Positions 34,434 to 42,798 of a DNA stretch of 64,000 nucleotides are shown here, piece after piece. The stretch is from an uncultured Clostridia bacterium (lineage in GTDB: Bacteria > Bacillota > Clostridia > Oscillospirales > Ruminococcaceae). The stretch covers positions 33,584-97,583 of the forward strand of contig CALWZO010000046.1 in NCBI GenBank assembly GCA_944386045.1. Direction: 5' to 3'. A model generated the notes under the pieces. It did no database searches. It was given only the letters and a program-made list of their open reading frames with translations, and was not told the origin of the DNA. How positions within the stretch are numbered: the stretch's first letter is position 1; each line of letters begins with the position of its first letter. A program made the position numbers and the translations under genes.

Positions 34434-36242
34434 ATGAAAAACACTAAATTTGAATTTCTGAAAAAACAGCTGAAAGGGAATTATATCTATATGGCAGGAG
34501 CCATGGTATTTATTCTTGCCGGCTCCTTTTTTACTTTTCTCGGCCCCAGGCTGATAGGTGTGGCCGTTGACAGCATAATCGGCGACAAGCCTTTTGACCT
34601 GCCGGCCGCGGTAGTGAATTGGATTGAAAAAACGGGCGGCAGGCAGTTTTTCCTGGAACATATATATGTGGTGGTGATGATTTTCTGCATCATAAGACTG
34701 GCAGAAGCCGGCTGTGAATTTGCAAGGCTGTACGCTTCCAACCACCTGGGAGAAAACCTGGGCTACAATATGCGCGGCGCCCTGTTTGAAAAATTGCAGG
34801 GAGCAACCTATGCTTACCACAAACAGATATACACCGGGGACATAATACAGCGCTGTTCCACCGATATAGACACCGTACGCAACTTTGTGCTGGAAATGGC
34901 GGATATTGTACGCGTGGTGTGCAAGATAATAATAGCCTACTGGTTTATGGCAGGCATATCGGTTTCGCTGTCGGTTATATCTTTCATAACCGTTCCGCTG
35001 ATATCGCTGTTTTCAATATTTTTCAATTCCATGATACAGAAAAGATTTCTGGCCGCGGACGAGGCAGAAGGTCTGTTGCAGGCCGGGGTGCAGGAAAACC
35101 TGTCCGCCCCCAGGGTTGTAAGGGCTTTTGGCAGGCAGAGGTATGAAAGGGACAAATTCGCCCGGGAAAACTCCGCCTTTTCCGACATGTGGATAAAGGT
35201 GGGCGACCTGCTGGCCTGGTACTGGTCCACCGGCGACCTGCTGACGGTTTTGCAGGTGGTGCTGGTGCTGTCCCGGGGCACATATTTTGCCGTCAGCGGA
35301 CAGATAAGTGCCGGACAGATAATTTCCTTTATGACATACAACAGCATGCTGGCATGGCCCATACGCTCCCTGGGCAGGATTGTGGGCAACATGGCAAAGG
35401 CCACCGTGGCCCTGGGCAGGATAAACGAGGTGTACTCCTGCCCCCAGGAAGACTATGACAGCGGCATACAGATGGAAATAAAAGGCGACATTGTTTTTGA
35501 CGATGTGAGCTTCTCCTTTGGCAGGCACAGGATATTTGACGGCCTGTCCTTTACCGTAAACCGGGGACAGACAGTGGCAATACTGGGCCCCTCCGGCGTG
35601 GGCAAAAGCACCATACTGGCACTGCTGGCCCGCTTTTACACCCCGGACAGCGGCAAAATCACAATAGACGGCGTTGATATAAATGATATAAACCTCCACT
35701 GTCTGAGAAAAAATGTGGGCATTGTTTTGCAGGAGCCGTTCCTGTTCGGCAAAACAGTGCTGGAAAACATCAGCATAACAGATGATCAGCCGGATGTGGA
35801 CAGGGCGGTAAAAAGTGCCCTTATCGCCCAGGTTCACCACAGCATCGAAAGTTTTGAAAAGGGTTATGACACACCTGTGGGCGAAAAAGGCGTGACCCTG
35901 TCCGGCGGTCAGAAACAAAGGGTTGCCATTGCCAGAACACTGTACAGCAGGGCAAAAATACTGTGCTTTGACGACTCCCTTTCCGCCGTGGACAGCCTGA
36001 CCGACGCCAATATCCGCGCCGGACTGAAAGAAAACCTGAAAGGAATAACCACCATAATAATCTCCCAAAGGGTAAACACCCTTATGCAGGCGGACAAAAT
36101 ACTGGTGCTGAATGACGGGAAAATTGTCCGGCAGGGCACCCACCGGCAGCTGGCCCGGCAGGAGGGAATATACAAGGAAATTGTAAAAATACAGTCGGAC
36201 ATTATCCGGCAGACAGAACAGGAGGCGATGGCAAATGGATAG
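34434..36242 (+). CDS. ABC exporter subunit with degenerate ATPase site (BmrC/LmrC-like)
   Basis: ATG 34434 gives 602 residues: about six membrane helices (residues 15-310) fused to an ATPase domain. Walker A GPSGVGKST starts at 385, the signature LSGGQ at 489 is canonical, but Walker B ends D513-D514 where the catalytic Glu should be, and the switch His is Gln in ISQRVNT. Its partner overlaps by 8 bp. In heterodimeric exporters such as BmrCD, one ATP site is degenerate in this way. Probable role: export of drugs, lipids or peptides; substrate unknown. Confidence 0.92.
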   Translation: MKNTKFEFLKKQLKGNYIYMAGAMVFILAGSFFTFLGPRLIGVAVDSIIGDKPFDLPAAVVNWIEKTGGRQFFLEHIYVVVMIFCIIRLAEAGCEFARLYASNHLGENLGYNMRGALFEKLQGATYAYHKQIYTGDIIQRCSTDIDTVRNFVLEMADIVRVVCKIIIAYWFMAGISVSLSVISFITVPLISLFSIFFNSMIQKRFLAADEAEGLLQAGVQENLSAPRVVRAFGRQRYERDKFARENSAFSDMWIKVGDLLAWYWSTGDLLTVLQVVLVLSRGTYFAVSGQISAGQIISFMTYNSMLAWPIRSLGRIVGNMAKATVALGRINEVYSCPQEDYDSGIQMEIKGDIVFDDVSFSFGRHRIFDGLSFTVNRGQTVAILGPSGVGKSTILALLARFYTPDSGKITIDGVDINDINLHCLRKNVGIVLQEPFLFGKTVLENISITDDQPDVDRAVKSALIAQVHHSIESFEKGYDTPVGEKGVTLSGGQKQRVAIARTLYSRAKILCFDDSLSAVDSLTDANIRAGLKENLKGITTIIISQRVNTLMQADKILVLNDGKIVRQGTHRQLARQEGIYKEIVKIQSDIIRQTEQEAMANG

Positions 36243-38079
36243 ACATGACGAATATGCGCTGGCGGACCACCTGGACATATCCCAGTGGAAAAGGCTGTTC
36301 AAATATATCACCCCTTACAGAAAAGACATGATTATTCTGCTGGCCGCAGCAGTGGCCACCGCCTTTTTTGACGCACTATTCCCGCTGATGACCCAAATGG
36401 CCATTGCCGACTTTATCCAGCCGCGGCAGCTGAAAGGTTTTGGCAGGTTTGTGGTTTTGTTTGTGACGCTGGCCGTCATGCAGGGTGTTTTTAATGTGAT
36501 ATATTCCAAACGCGCAATAGTCATCGAAATGGGCGTGGGCAGGGACATGAGGTACGACCTGTTCAGCCATGTGCAGACTTTGTCCCTGGATTATTTCAAC
36601 CGCACCCCCGTCGGCTTTATATTGGCCAGGATAATGTCCGACACCAACAGCATGGGCGCAATATTTTCCTGGCGCCTGTCAGACTTTGTTTTCAACCTGG
36701 CATACATCCTCTTTGCTTCCTTCAACATGCTGCGCCTTAACCGGCTGCTGGCCTGCATGGTGCTGGCAACTGTGCCGCCCATTGCCTTGCTGGCCGGCTA
36801 TTTCCGCCGCAGACTGCTGAAAGCCGGGCGCGCCGTAAGAAGACAGAACAGCCTGGTTACAGCCTCTTACAACGAAAATATAAACGGCGCAGTAACTATA
36901 AAAGAGCTGGACTGCGCCGGCAGGATAAACCGGCAGTTTGAAGATATAAACCGGGAAATGAAAAGGAAAAGCCTGGCGGCCAAAAGGCTGGAAACGGTGT
37001 TTTTCCCATGTATAATGGTGATCAGCAGCGCCGCGCTGGCCACGGTGCTGGGAATGGGCCCGGCTATGGTGGCCGGCGGCAGCCTGGATGTGGCTTCCCT
37101 GGCGGTGTTTATCAGCTACACATTTACGCTGATAGACCCTGTGGAACACCTGATAAGAGGGCTGACCCAGGTGCTGGCCTTGCAGGCCAATGTGGAAAGG
37201 GTAAACAGGCTGATCGACACCCGCCCCACCGTCGCAGACAGCAGGCAGGTGGAGGAGATATACGGCGATGTTTACCGGCCGAAGAAGGAAAACTGGGAGC
37301 CGATAAAAGGGGATATAAAATTTTGCGATGTGTCCTTTAAATATCCGGACAGCGAAAAATATGTGCTGGAGCATTTCAACCTGGAAATACCCGCCGGCAC
37401 ATGTGTAGCTATTGTAGGCGCCACCGGCGCCGGCAAAAGTACGCTGGTAAACCTGGTGTGTCGCTTTTTCGAGCCCACCGAAGGCAAAATACTGATAGAC
37501 GGGGTTGACTACCGCAGCCGCAGTTATCTGTGGCTGGAAAGCAATCTGAGTTATGTTTTGCAGACGCCGCACCTGTTCAGCGGCACTATTGCCGACAACA
37601 TACGCTACGCCAACCCGTCAGCGTCAATGGAGCAGGTGATACGGGCGGCAAAACAGGCCCAAGCCCATGATTTTATACAGAAACTTCCCGACGGATACGA
37701 CACACCGGTGGGCCAGGGGGGCGACAGACTGTCCACCGGACAAAAACAGCTGGTCAGCATAGCCCGCGCCATACTGGCAGACGGCAGGATAATGGTTATG
37801 GACGAAGCCACCAGCAGTGTGGACACCAAAACCGAACAGCTGATAAATTCCATGACAGACAACCTGCTGAAAAACCGCACCAGCTTTATAATTGCCCACA
37901 GGCTGTCAACGGTGAAAAACGCCGATGTGATAATAGTGGTGGACGAAGGCAAAATTGTGGAGATGGGCACCCACGCACAGCTTCTGCGCCTTCACGGCCA
38001 GTACTACCGCATGTACACCGGCCAGTGGGAGGAAGACCGGCAGAAGGATTACTTTGACACATTGAAGGCCAAGGCCTGA
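36235..38079 (+). CDS. ABC exporter subunit with canonical Walker B (BmrD/LmrD-like)
   Basis: This 614-residue half transporter has six membrane helices followed by an ATPase domain. Walker A GATGAGKST starts at 395, Walker B MDEATSSVD has the catalytic E524, and the switch His555 (IAHRLST) is present. The signature is LSTGQ at 499 instead of LSGGQ. An extra segment of about 35 residues (PTVADSRQVEEIYGDVYRPKK) precedes the ATPase. Together with the upstream subunit it forms one working and one degenerate ATP site. Terminator follows immediately. Confidence 0.92.
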   Translation: MDRHDEYALADHLDISQWKRLFKYITPYRKDMIILLAAAVATAFFDALFPLMTQMAIADFIQPRQLKGFGRFVVLFVTLAVMQGVFNVIYSKRAIVIEMGVGRDMRYDLFSHVQTLSLDYFNRTPVGFILARIMSDTNSMGAIFSWRLSDFVFNLAYILFASFNMLRLNRLLACMVLATVPPIALLAGYFRRRLLKAGRAVRRQNSLVTASYNENINGAVTIKELDCAGRINRQFEDINREMKRKSLAAKRLETVFFPCIMVISSAALATVLGMGPAMVAGGSLDVASLAVFISYTFTLIDPVEHLIRGLTQVLALQANVERVNRLIDTRPTVADSRQVEEIYGDVYRPKKENWEPIKGDIKFCDVSFKYPDSEKYVLEHFNLEIPAGTCVAIVGATGAGKSTLVNLVCRFFEPTEGKILIDGVDYRSRSYLWLESNLSYVLQTPHLFSGTIADNIRYANPSASMEQVIRAAKQAQAHDFIQKLPDGYDTPVGQGGDRLSTGQKQLVSIARAILADGRIMVMDEATSSVDTKTEQLINSMTDNLLKNRTSFIIAHRLSTVKNADVIIVVDEGKIVEMGTHAQLLRLHGQYYRMYTGQWEEDRQKDYFDTLKAKA

Positions 38080-38088
38080 AATTGGTGA

Positions 38089-38115
38089 CAAAAGGCGGAT
38101 TTTTCCGCCTTTTTG
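38089..38115 (+). terminator. Terminator of ABC exporter operon
   Basis: AAAGGCGGA, loop, TCCGCCTTTTTG, 11 bp after the stop. Confidence 0.9.
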
Positions 38116-38155
38116 TATTAAAACAAAATTTTTAAAAAGTTTTTGAAATTTCCTA

Positions 38156-38184
38156 TTGACAAATTGCATTTCTTGTATTATAAT
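38156..38184 (+). promoter_or_regulatory. Consensus promoter of tRNA cluster
   Basis: TTGACA (38156-38161), 17 bp, TATAAT (38179-38184): a perfect sigma-A promoter 28 bp before tRNA-Met. Confidence 0.9.
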
Positions 38185-38212
38185 TTAATTCGCACTAATG
38201 AGTGTGATATGT

Positions 38213-38289
38213 GGCGGTATAGCTCAGTTGGCTAGAGCACCCGGTTCATACCCGGTAGGTCGTAAGTTCAAGTCTCACTACCGCTACCA
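38213..38289 (+). tRNA. tRNA-Met (CAT), elongator type
   Basis: 77 nt cloverleaf with acceptor GGCGGTA/TACCGCT (G1-U72 wobble, as in the elongator tRNA-Met of Bacillus), D-stem GCTC/GAGC, anticodon loop TTCATAC, T-loop TTCAAGT and encoded CCA. Confidence 0.95.
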
Positions 38290-38294
38290 CATTT

Positions 38295-38369
38295 GGCCCG
38301 TTGGTCAAGCGGTTAAGACACCGCCCTTTCACGGCGGTATCACGAGTTCGATTCTCGTACGGGTCACCA
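38295..38369 (+). tRNA. tRNA-Glu (TTC), copy 1
   Basis: 75 nt with acceptor GGCCCGT/ACGGGTC, anticodon loop CTTTCAC (anticodon TTC), T-loop TTCGATT and encoded CCA. Five bases separate it from tRNA-Met, so both come from one precursor. Confidence 0.95.
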
Positions 38370-38551
38370 CAGTTTATGGCACTATTTATCAATAGTGCCA
38401 TAAATTATCTGTAACAGCTTTGGCTGTTTTTATATAGATGGGGCGGCAGTCGCCGGCCCGGATTTTGAAAATAACCGGTGGAAACACCGTTTATATAAAG
38501 GCTTTGGCCTTACTTTGCAATAAGGTGATTTCACCTTTTTATATATATAAC
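38370..38551 (+). other. Hairpin-rich spacer between identical tRNA-Glu genes
   Basis: A perfect inverted repeat TTTATGGCACTAT/ATAGTGCCATAAA (38374-38404) follows the first tRNA-Glu. Smaller stems follow: GGTG-GAAA-CACC, AAGGC/GCCTT, and AGGTGA/TCACCT plus T-run (about 38523-38540), the last being a likely terminator. No ORF. Confidence 0.6.
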
Positions 38552-38626
38552 GGCCCGTTGGTCAAGCGGTTAAGACACCGCCCTTTCACGGCGGTATCAC
38601 GAGTTCGATTCTCGTACGGGTCACCA
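38552..38626 (+). tRNA. tRNA-Glu (TTC), copy 2, identical to copy 1
   Basis: 75 nt identical in every position to 38295-38369. Followed by a GCGCCGC/GCGGCGC hairpin (38630-38648) without T-run. Confidence 0.95.
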
Positions 38627-38723
38627 CAGCGCCGCTTTATGCGGCGCTTATCTGATAAATAGCTGTGATTTTCCCATTTACAAAATATATTTTTTGTTAT
38701 AAAATAAAATCACAGATTTATAA

Positions 38724-38798
38724 GGCCCATTGGTCAAGCGGTCAAGACGTCGCCCTCTCACGGCGAAAACAGGAGTTCGATTCTCCTATGGGTCACCA
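38724..38798 (+). tRNA. tRNA-Glu (CTC)
   Basis: 75 nt with acceptor GGCCCAT/ATGGGTC, anticodon loop CCTCTCA (anticodon CTC), T-loop TTCGATT and encoded CCA. It differs from the TTC copies in acceptor end, anticodon stem and T-stem. Confidence 0.93.
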
Positions 38799-38800
38799 AA

Positions 38801-38828
38801 CCGGACTTTACAGTCCGGTTTTTTTTGT
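38801..38828 (+). terminator. Terminator of tRNA cluster
   Basis: ACCGGACT, loop TTAC, AGTCCGGT then eight T. Confidence 0.9.
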
Positions 38829-38870
38829 TTAATACAGCAAAAGACCCCGACATGGGGGCTTTATTTTTTA

Positions 38871-39461
38871 TCAGCAGAAAATGGCACCCAGCATATTCAC
38901 CGCAGTGACCGCAAAATCTATATCCACTTTGGCGCCGGTAAAGTTGGCGGTGGAAATGTCAAAGCCGTTGAAACGGTTGTCGCGTATATCCCGGTTTTTG
39001 AAGCTGGCTTTTGACAGCACACAATCGGAAAAATTACAGCCGCGCACCACCGCGCTTTCAAAGCTGGCGCCGTACAGGTCGGCCGCGGTAAAATCCACAC
39101 TGTCCAGATGCTTTTTGGAAAAGTCGCAGTAGCGCAGGCCGGCATAGCTCCAGTTGCCGCCCTTTATATCCACCGAAGCAAAATCGATTTCAGAAAAATT
39201 GCTGCCGGTGGTTTTGCACCTGTCAAAACAGGCGCCGAACATGGTGCAGAATTTAAAGGTGCAGTTCAGCAGCCGGCAGGATGTAAAATAACTGCCGCCG
39301 AATTTGCAGGATACAAACTTGCAGGTGTCAAAAACCGCCTTTGTCCGTAGGCAGTCGGAAAAATCCACCCCGATAAAGGTGCATTTTTCAAATTTTACCT
39401 CTTTTATTTCCAGTTCTGACCAGTCTTTATCCTCTATTTTTTCGCCTTTCAATTCTTCCAT
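38871..39461 (-). CDS. Pentapeptide-repeat protein
   Basis: ATG 39461 follows AAGGGGTGTGTTT. The 196-residue product consists almost wholly of five-residue repeats with a central F or L (for example CTFIG, VDFSD, CKFGG, SYFTS, CTFKF, SNFSE, VDFTA, ADLYG), forming a right-handed quadrilateral beta-helix. Many positions before the central residue are Cys. Some family members protect DNA gyrase (Qnr, MfpA); others are structural. No membrane segment. Function unknown; single gene with convergent tRNA cluster. Confidence 0.88.
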   Translation of the reverse strand: MEELKGEKIEDKDWSELEIKEVKFEKCTFIGVDFSDCLRTKAVFDTCKFVSCKFGGSYFTSCRLLNCTFKFCTMFGACFDRCKTTGSNFSEIDFASVDIKGGNWSYAGLRYCDFSKKHLDSVDFTAADLYGASFESAVVRGCNFSDCVLSKASFKNRDIRDNRFNGFDISTANFTGAKVDIDFAVTAVNMLGAIFC

Positions 39462-39531
39462 AAACACACCCCTTTTACAGGGTAATTATAATATTTTGGG
39501 GCGCAAAGGGCAAGATTTTTTAAAAACATAG

Positions 39532-39588
39532 TTGACAGATAGGAAAATTTGTTGTATTATTTACCCATACCCCCGGGGAGGGGGGATA
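39532..39588 (+). promoter_or_regulatory. csoR-copA promoter with CsoR-like operator
   Basis: TTGACA (39532-39537), 17 bp, TATTAT (39555-39560). A G/C-tract pseudo-palindrome begins 3 bp beyond the -10 box (39563-39588; ATACCCCC then GGGG-A-GGGGGGATA). C-tract/G-tract dyads flanked by TA are the known operator type of CsoR/FrmR proteins, and this one covers the transcription start, so the repressor would block polymerase. Confidence 0.75.
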
Positions 39589-39601
39589 AAGGAGTGATTT
39601 T

Positions 39602-39865
39602 ATGGTCGCAGACAAAAAACAGGTCAGCCTGCTTCTGAAAACCGCCAGAGGGCAGCTGGACGCTGTTATAAAAATGGTGGAGGATGATAGGTACTGTATC
39701 GACATATCCCACCAGCTGATGGCGGTGGAGGCACTGCTGAACAACGCCAACCGCCGGGTGCTGACAGCGCATCTGAAACATTGTGTAAACAATGCGCGGA
39801 CGGAAGAGGACCGCAACGAAAAGGTAGACGAGCTGGTAAAGCTGATGGGCAAGATATTGAAATAG
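39602..39865 (+). CDS. csoR: Copper-sensing repressor, CsoR family
   Basis: This 87-residue all-helical protein (DUF156) starts behind AAAGGAGTGATTTT. C32, H57 and C61 have the spacing of the Cu(I)-binding Cys-His-Cys triad of CsoR. The next gene encodes a copper-exporting ATPase, 12 bp downstream, and a CsoR-like operator lies at the promoter. Copper release of repression is therefore the expected logic. Confidence 0.93.
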   Translation: MVADKKQVSLLLKTARGQLDAVIKMVEDDRYCIDISHQLMAVEALLNNANRRVLTAHLKHCVNNARTEEDRNEKVDELVKLMGKILK

Positions 39866-39877
39866 AAAGGCTGATTT

Positions 39878-42706
39878 ATGAAACAGAAATATGATGTGAC
39901 CGGTATGACCTGCTCTGCCTGTTCTTCCCGCGTGGAAAAAAGCGTGGAAAAACTGGAGGGCGTCAACCGGGTAAGCGTAAACCTGCTGACCAACAGTATG
40001 CAGGTGGATTATGACGAAAAGATACTGACCGGCCGGGATATAATTTCCTGTGTGGAAAAGGCCGGCTACGGAGCCAGCGTCGCAGGCGGCGCGCCTGCGG
40101 CGGCAAAGCCCCGGGAAAACCGGGCACAAAAAGAAATGCGGCAGATGAAAAAAAGGCTGATTTTGTCCTTTGTGTTCTGGCTGCCGCTGATGTATGTATC
40201 CATGGGCAGCATGTACGGCGCACCGTTGCCGGCATTTCTGACAGGAATGGAAAACGCCGTCTCCTTTGCATTTATACAGTTCCTGCTGTGCTTGCCGGTG
40301 ATGTATATCAATCGCCATTATTATGAAAAAGGCTTTTCCACCCTGGCCCACGGCGCGCCCAACATGGACAGCCTGATTGCCGTAGGTTCTGCCGCGGCGG
40401 TCATATACGGGGTTTTTGCCATATTCCGTATGAGCCGGGGCCTGGGCGCCGGTGATATGGAACTGGTGGCCAAATACCACATGGACCTGTATTTTGAATC
40501 ATGCAGTACAATACTGACACTGATAACAGTGGGCAAATACCTGGAAGCCAGAAGCAAGGGCAAAACCAGCCGGGCGCTGGCACACCTGCTGGACCTGGCG
40601 CCCAAAACAGCCATTGTGGAAAAAGACGGACAGGAAGTCACCCTGCTGGTGGAACAGGTGGCCGCCGGTGACACCGTTATAGTAAAACCCGGCATGAGCA
40701 TACCGGTGGACGGTGTTGTTATCAGCGGAGAAAGCACCGTGGACCAGGCGGCCATAACCGGAGAAAGCCTGCCGGTGTACAAAGGTGAGGGCGACGAGGT
40801 TATCGGCGCCACCATAAACAAAACCGGCTTTATGAAAATAAAAGCCACAAAGGTGGGGGAAAACACCACCTTTGCACAGATAATCAAGCTGGTGGAAGAA
40901 GCCAGCGCCTCTAAGGCACCCATAGCCAAGCTGGCTGACAAGGTGGCCGGAATATTTGTGCCCACAGTGATGACCATATCCCTGGTGACATTTGTCGCGT
41001 GGATGATACTGGGCGCAGAGTTTGAATTTGCCCTGTCCTGCGCCATAACTGTACTGGTTATATCCTGCCCCTGTGCGCTGGGTCTGGCCACACCGGTGGC
41101 CATAATGGTGGGCACCGGAAAGGGTGCAGAAAACGGAATACTGATAAAATCCGGCGAGGCGCTGGAAACCGCCCACAATGTAAACACCGTGGTGCTGGAC
41201 AAAACAGGCACCATAACCCGGGGCAAGCCGGTGGTAACCGATGTGTGGGGCGATGATATACCGGCCCTGCTGACAGCGGCCGCCGCCCTGGAAAGCAAAA
41301 GCGAGCATCCGCTGGCCGGTGCCGTGATGGAGTATGTATCTGAAAAACGGATACAACCCATGGATATGGAAGAGTTCCGGGCCGTACCCGGCAGGGGTGT
41401 ATCCGCCGTTTCCGGCGGCGTTGAATACACAGCCGGCAACTTTAAACTGATGGAAGAAAAGGGAGTGGATATATCCGCCCTGAAAGACAAGGCCACTGAA
41501 TTTGCAGACCGGGGCAAGACACCCCTTATATTTGCAAAGGGCAGCCGCCCGCTGGGTATAATAGCGGTGGCTGATGTGGTAAAACCCACCAGCGCCGCCG
41601 CCATTGACCGTCTGCGCTCCATGGGCATTGATGTGATAATGCTGACCGGTGACAACGCCAGAACGGCCAAAGGCATAGCCAAAGACCTTAACCTGACCGA
41701 CACCATAGCCGATGTACTGCCCCGGGACAAGGAAAAGGTTGTGTCCGATTTACAGCGGCGGGGTAAAATTGTGGCAATGGTCGGCGACGGTGTAAATGAC
41801 GCCCCGGCTCTGGTGCGTGCCGATGTGGGCATAGCCATAGGGGCCGGCACAGATGTGGCGGTGGAAAGCGCCGATATAGTGCTGATGAAAAACGACCTGC
41901 TGGATGTGGCCAACGCGGTGCGTCTGAGCAAGGCCGTGATAAAAAATATAAAAGAAAACCTGTTCTGGGCATTTTTCTACAACAGCTGCGGAATACCCCT
42001 GGCCGCCGGTGTATTTTACGGCGTGCTGGGCTGGAAGCTGACACCGGCTTTCGGCGCCGCTGCCATGAGTTTTTCCAGCCTGTTTGTAGTCAGCAACGCA
42101 CTGCGCCTGAAATGGTTCAAGGCGGACACAGCCCCCGCAGTCCGGGAAAAACCGGCCGCGCAAACGCCGGCTGAAAGCCATGGCGCGGCATCTGCAAGCT
42201 GTGAATGTACAGCCGCCCGGCCGGAGGACAAAGCCGTTTCCTGCGGTGATAACAGCCAAAAACAGCAGTATAATACCGTTATAAAAATTGACGGTATGAT
42301 GTGCGCCCACTGTGTAAACCATGTTACACAGGCGCTGAAATCTGTCAGCGGTGAAGAAAATATCACCGTTGACCTGGAAAGCGGCACCGCCGCCCTGAAT
42401 GCCGCACAGGATATGGCACCGCGGCTGAAAAAAGCTGTAGAGGACGCCGGATATACGGTGACCGATATAAAATTTGACCAAAACAACCACAAGGAGAATG
42501 AAAAGATGACTTTGAAAATTGAAGGCATGATGTGCATGCACTGTGTAAACCATGTAACCAAAGCCCTGCAGGCTGTAAACGGCGCAGAAAATGTGTCCGT
42601 TGACCTGGAAAAAGGCGTTGCAACCCTGGACGCGGCTCGGGATATGGCACCGCGGCTGAAAAAGGCCGTAGAGGATGCCGGCTACACCGTAACCGCAATA
42701 GAATAA
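39878..42706 (+). CDS. copA: Cu(I)-exporting P-type ATPase with two extra C-terminal HMA domains
   Basis: This 942-residue P1B-1 ATPase has an N-terminal HMA domain with C12-S-A-C15. After two helices come the CopA core: TGES actuator motif, membrane metal site C397-P-C399, phosphorylation site D441-KTGT, SEHPL, and VGDGVNDAPAL. Unusually, an Ala-rich linker (about 750-795) leads to two further, nearly identical HMA domains (about 800-864 and 877-942), each with MMCxHC. It pumps Cu(I) out of the cell. The codon-877 ATG has its own ribosome binding site (see internal start). Confidence 0.95.
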   Translation: MKQKYDVTGMTCSACSSRVEKSVEKLEGVNRVSVNLLTNSMQVDYDEKILTGRDIISCVEKAGYGASVAGGAPAAAKPRENRAQKEMRQMKKRLILSFVFWLPLMYVSMGSMYGAPLPAFLTGMENAVSFAFIQFLLCLPVMYINRHYYEKGFSTLAHGAPNMDSLIAVGSAAAVIYGVFAIFRMSRGLGAGDMELVAKYHMDLYFESCSTILTLITVGKYLEARSKGKTSRALAHLLDLAPKTAIVEKDGQEVTLLVEQVAAGDTVIVKPGMSIPVDGVVISGESTVDQAAITGESLPVYKGEGDEVIGATINKTGFMKIKATKVGENTTFAQIIKLVEEASASKAPIAKLADKVAGIFVPTVMTISLVTFVAWMILGAEFEFALSCAITVLVISCPCALGLATPVAIMVGTGKGAENGILIKSGEALETAHNVNTVVLDKTGTITRGKPVVTDVWGDDIPALLTAAAALESKSEHPLAGAVMEYVSEKRIQPMDMEEFRAVPGRGVSAVSGGVEYTAGNFKLMEEKGVDISALKDKATEFADRGKTPLIFAKGSRPLGIIAVADVVKPTSAAAIDRLRSMGIDVIMLTGDNARTAKGIAKDLNLTDTIADVLPRDKEKVVSDLQRRGKIVAMVGDGVNDAPALVRADVGIAIGAGTDVAVESADIVLMKNDLLDVANAVRLSKAVIKNIKENLFWAFFYNSCGIPLAAGVFYGVLGWKLTPAFGAAAMSFSSLFVVSNALRLKWFKADTAPAVREKPAAQTPAESHGAASASCECTAARPEDKAVSCGDNSQKQQYNTVIKIDGMMCAHCVNHVTQALKSVSGEENITVDLESGTAALNAAQDMAPRLKKAVEDAGYTVTDIKFDQNNHKENEKMTLKIEGMMCMHCVNHVTKALQAVNGAENVSVDLEKGVATLDAARDMAPRLKKAVEDAGYTVTAIE
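42491..42706 (+). CDS. copZ: Possible internal start giving a free CopZ-like copper chaperone
   Basis: AAGGAG (42491-42496) lies 9 nt before ATG 42506, in frame with copA (codon 877). Translation from here would give a 66-residue HMA protein starting MTLKIEGMMCMHC, the size and shape of CopZ, the chaperone that hands Cu(I) to CopA. The linker residues just before (NHKENEK) are what a former intergenic ribosome binding site would encode if read through. So copZ was probably once a separate gene fused by loss of a stop, and may still be made separately. The feature starts at the ribosome binding site; coding would be 42506-42706. Confidence 0.55.
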   Translation, partial: KENEKMTLKIEGMMCMHCVNHVTKALQAVNGAENVSVDLEKGVATLDAARDMAPRLKKAVEDAGYTVTAIE

Positions 42707-42708
42707 AC

Positions 42709-42740
42709 AAAAAAGGCTGTTTAAAAAACAGCCTTTTTTA
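42709..42740 (+). terminator. Terminator of csoR-copA
   Basis: AAAAAGGCTGTTT, short loop, AAACAGCCTTTTTT. Confidence 0.92.
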
Positions 42741-42798
42741 TTTTTGCAGTTTTAAAAAGCACTTATCAGGCCAATAATGGGACAAAGGAGTGATTTTT

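Noticed and set aside
35013..36311. Open minus-strand frame of 432 codons opposite the ABC exporter
   Set aside because: Antisense shadow with His/Gln/Tyr-rich sequence and no start signal.
38370..38551. CRISPR-like array between the tRNA-Glu genes
   Set aside because: The repeats are short single hairpins of different sequence, not regularly spaced identical repeats.
40321..41931. Open minus-strand frame of 536 codons opposite copA
   Set aside because: Antisense to an unmistakable P-type ATPase; Ser/Thr/Ala-rich low-complexity translation without motif.
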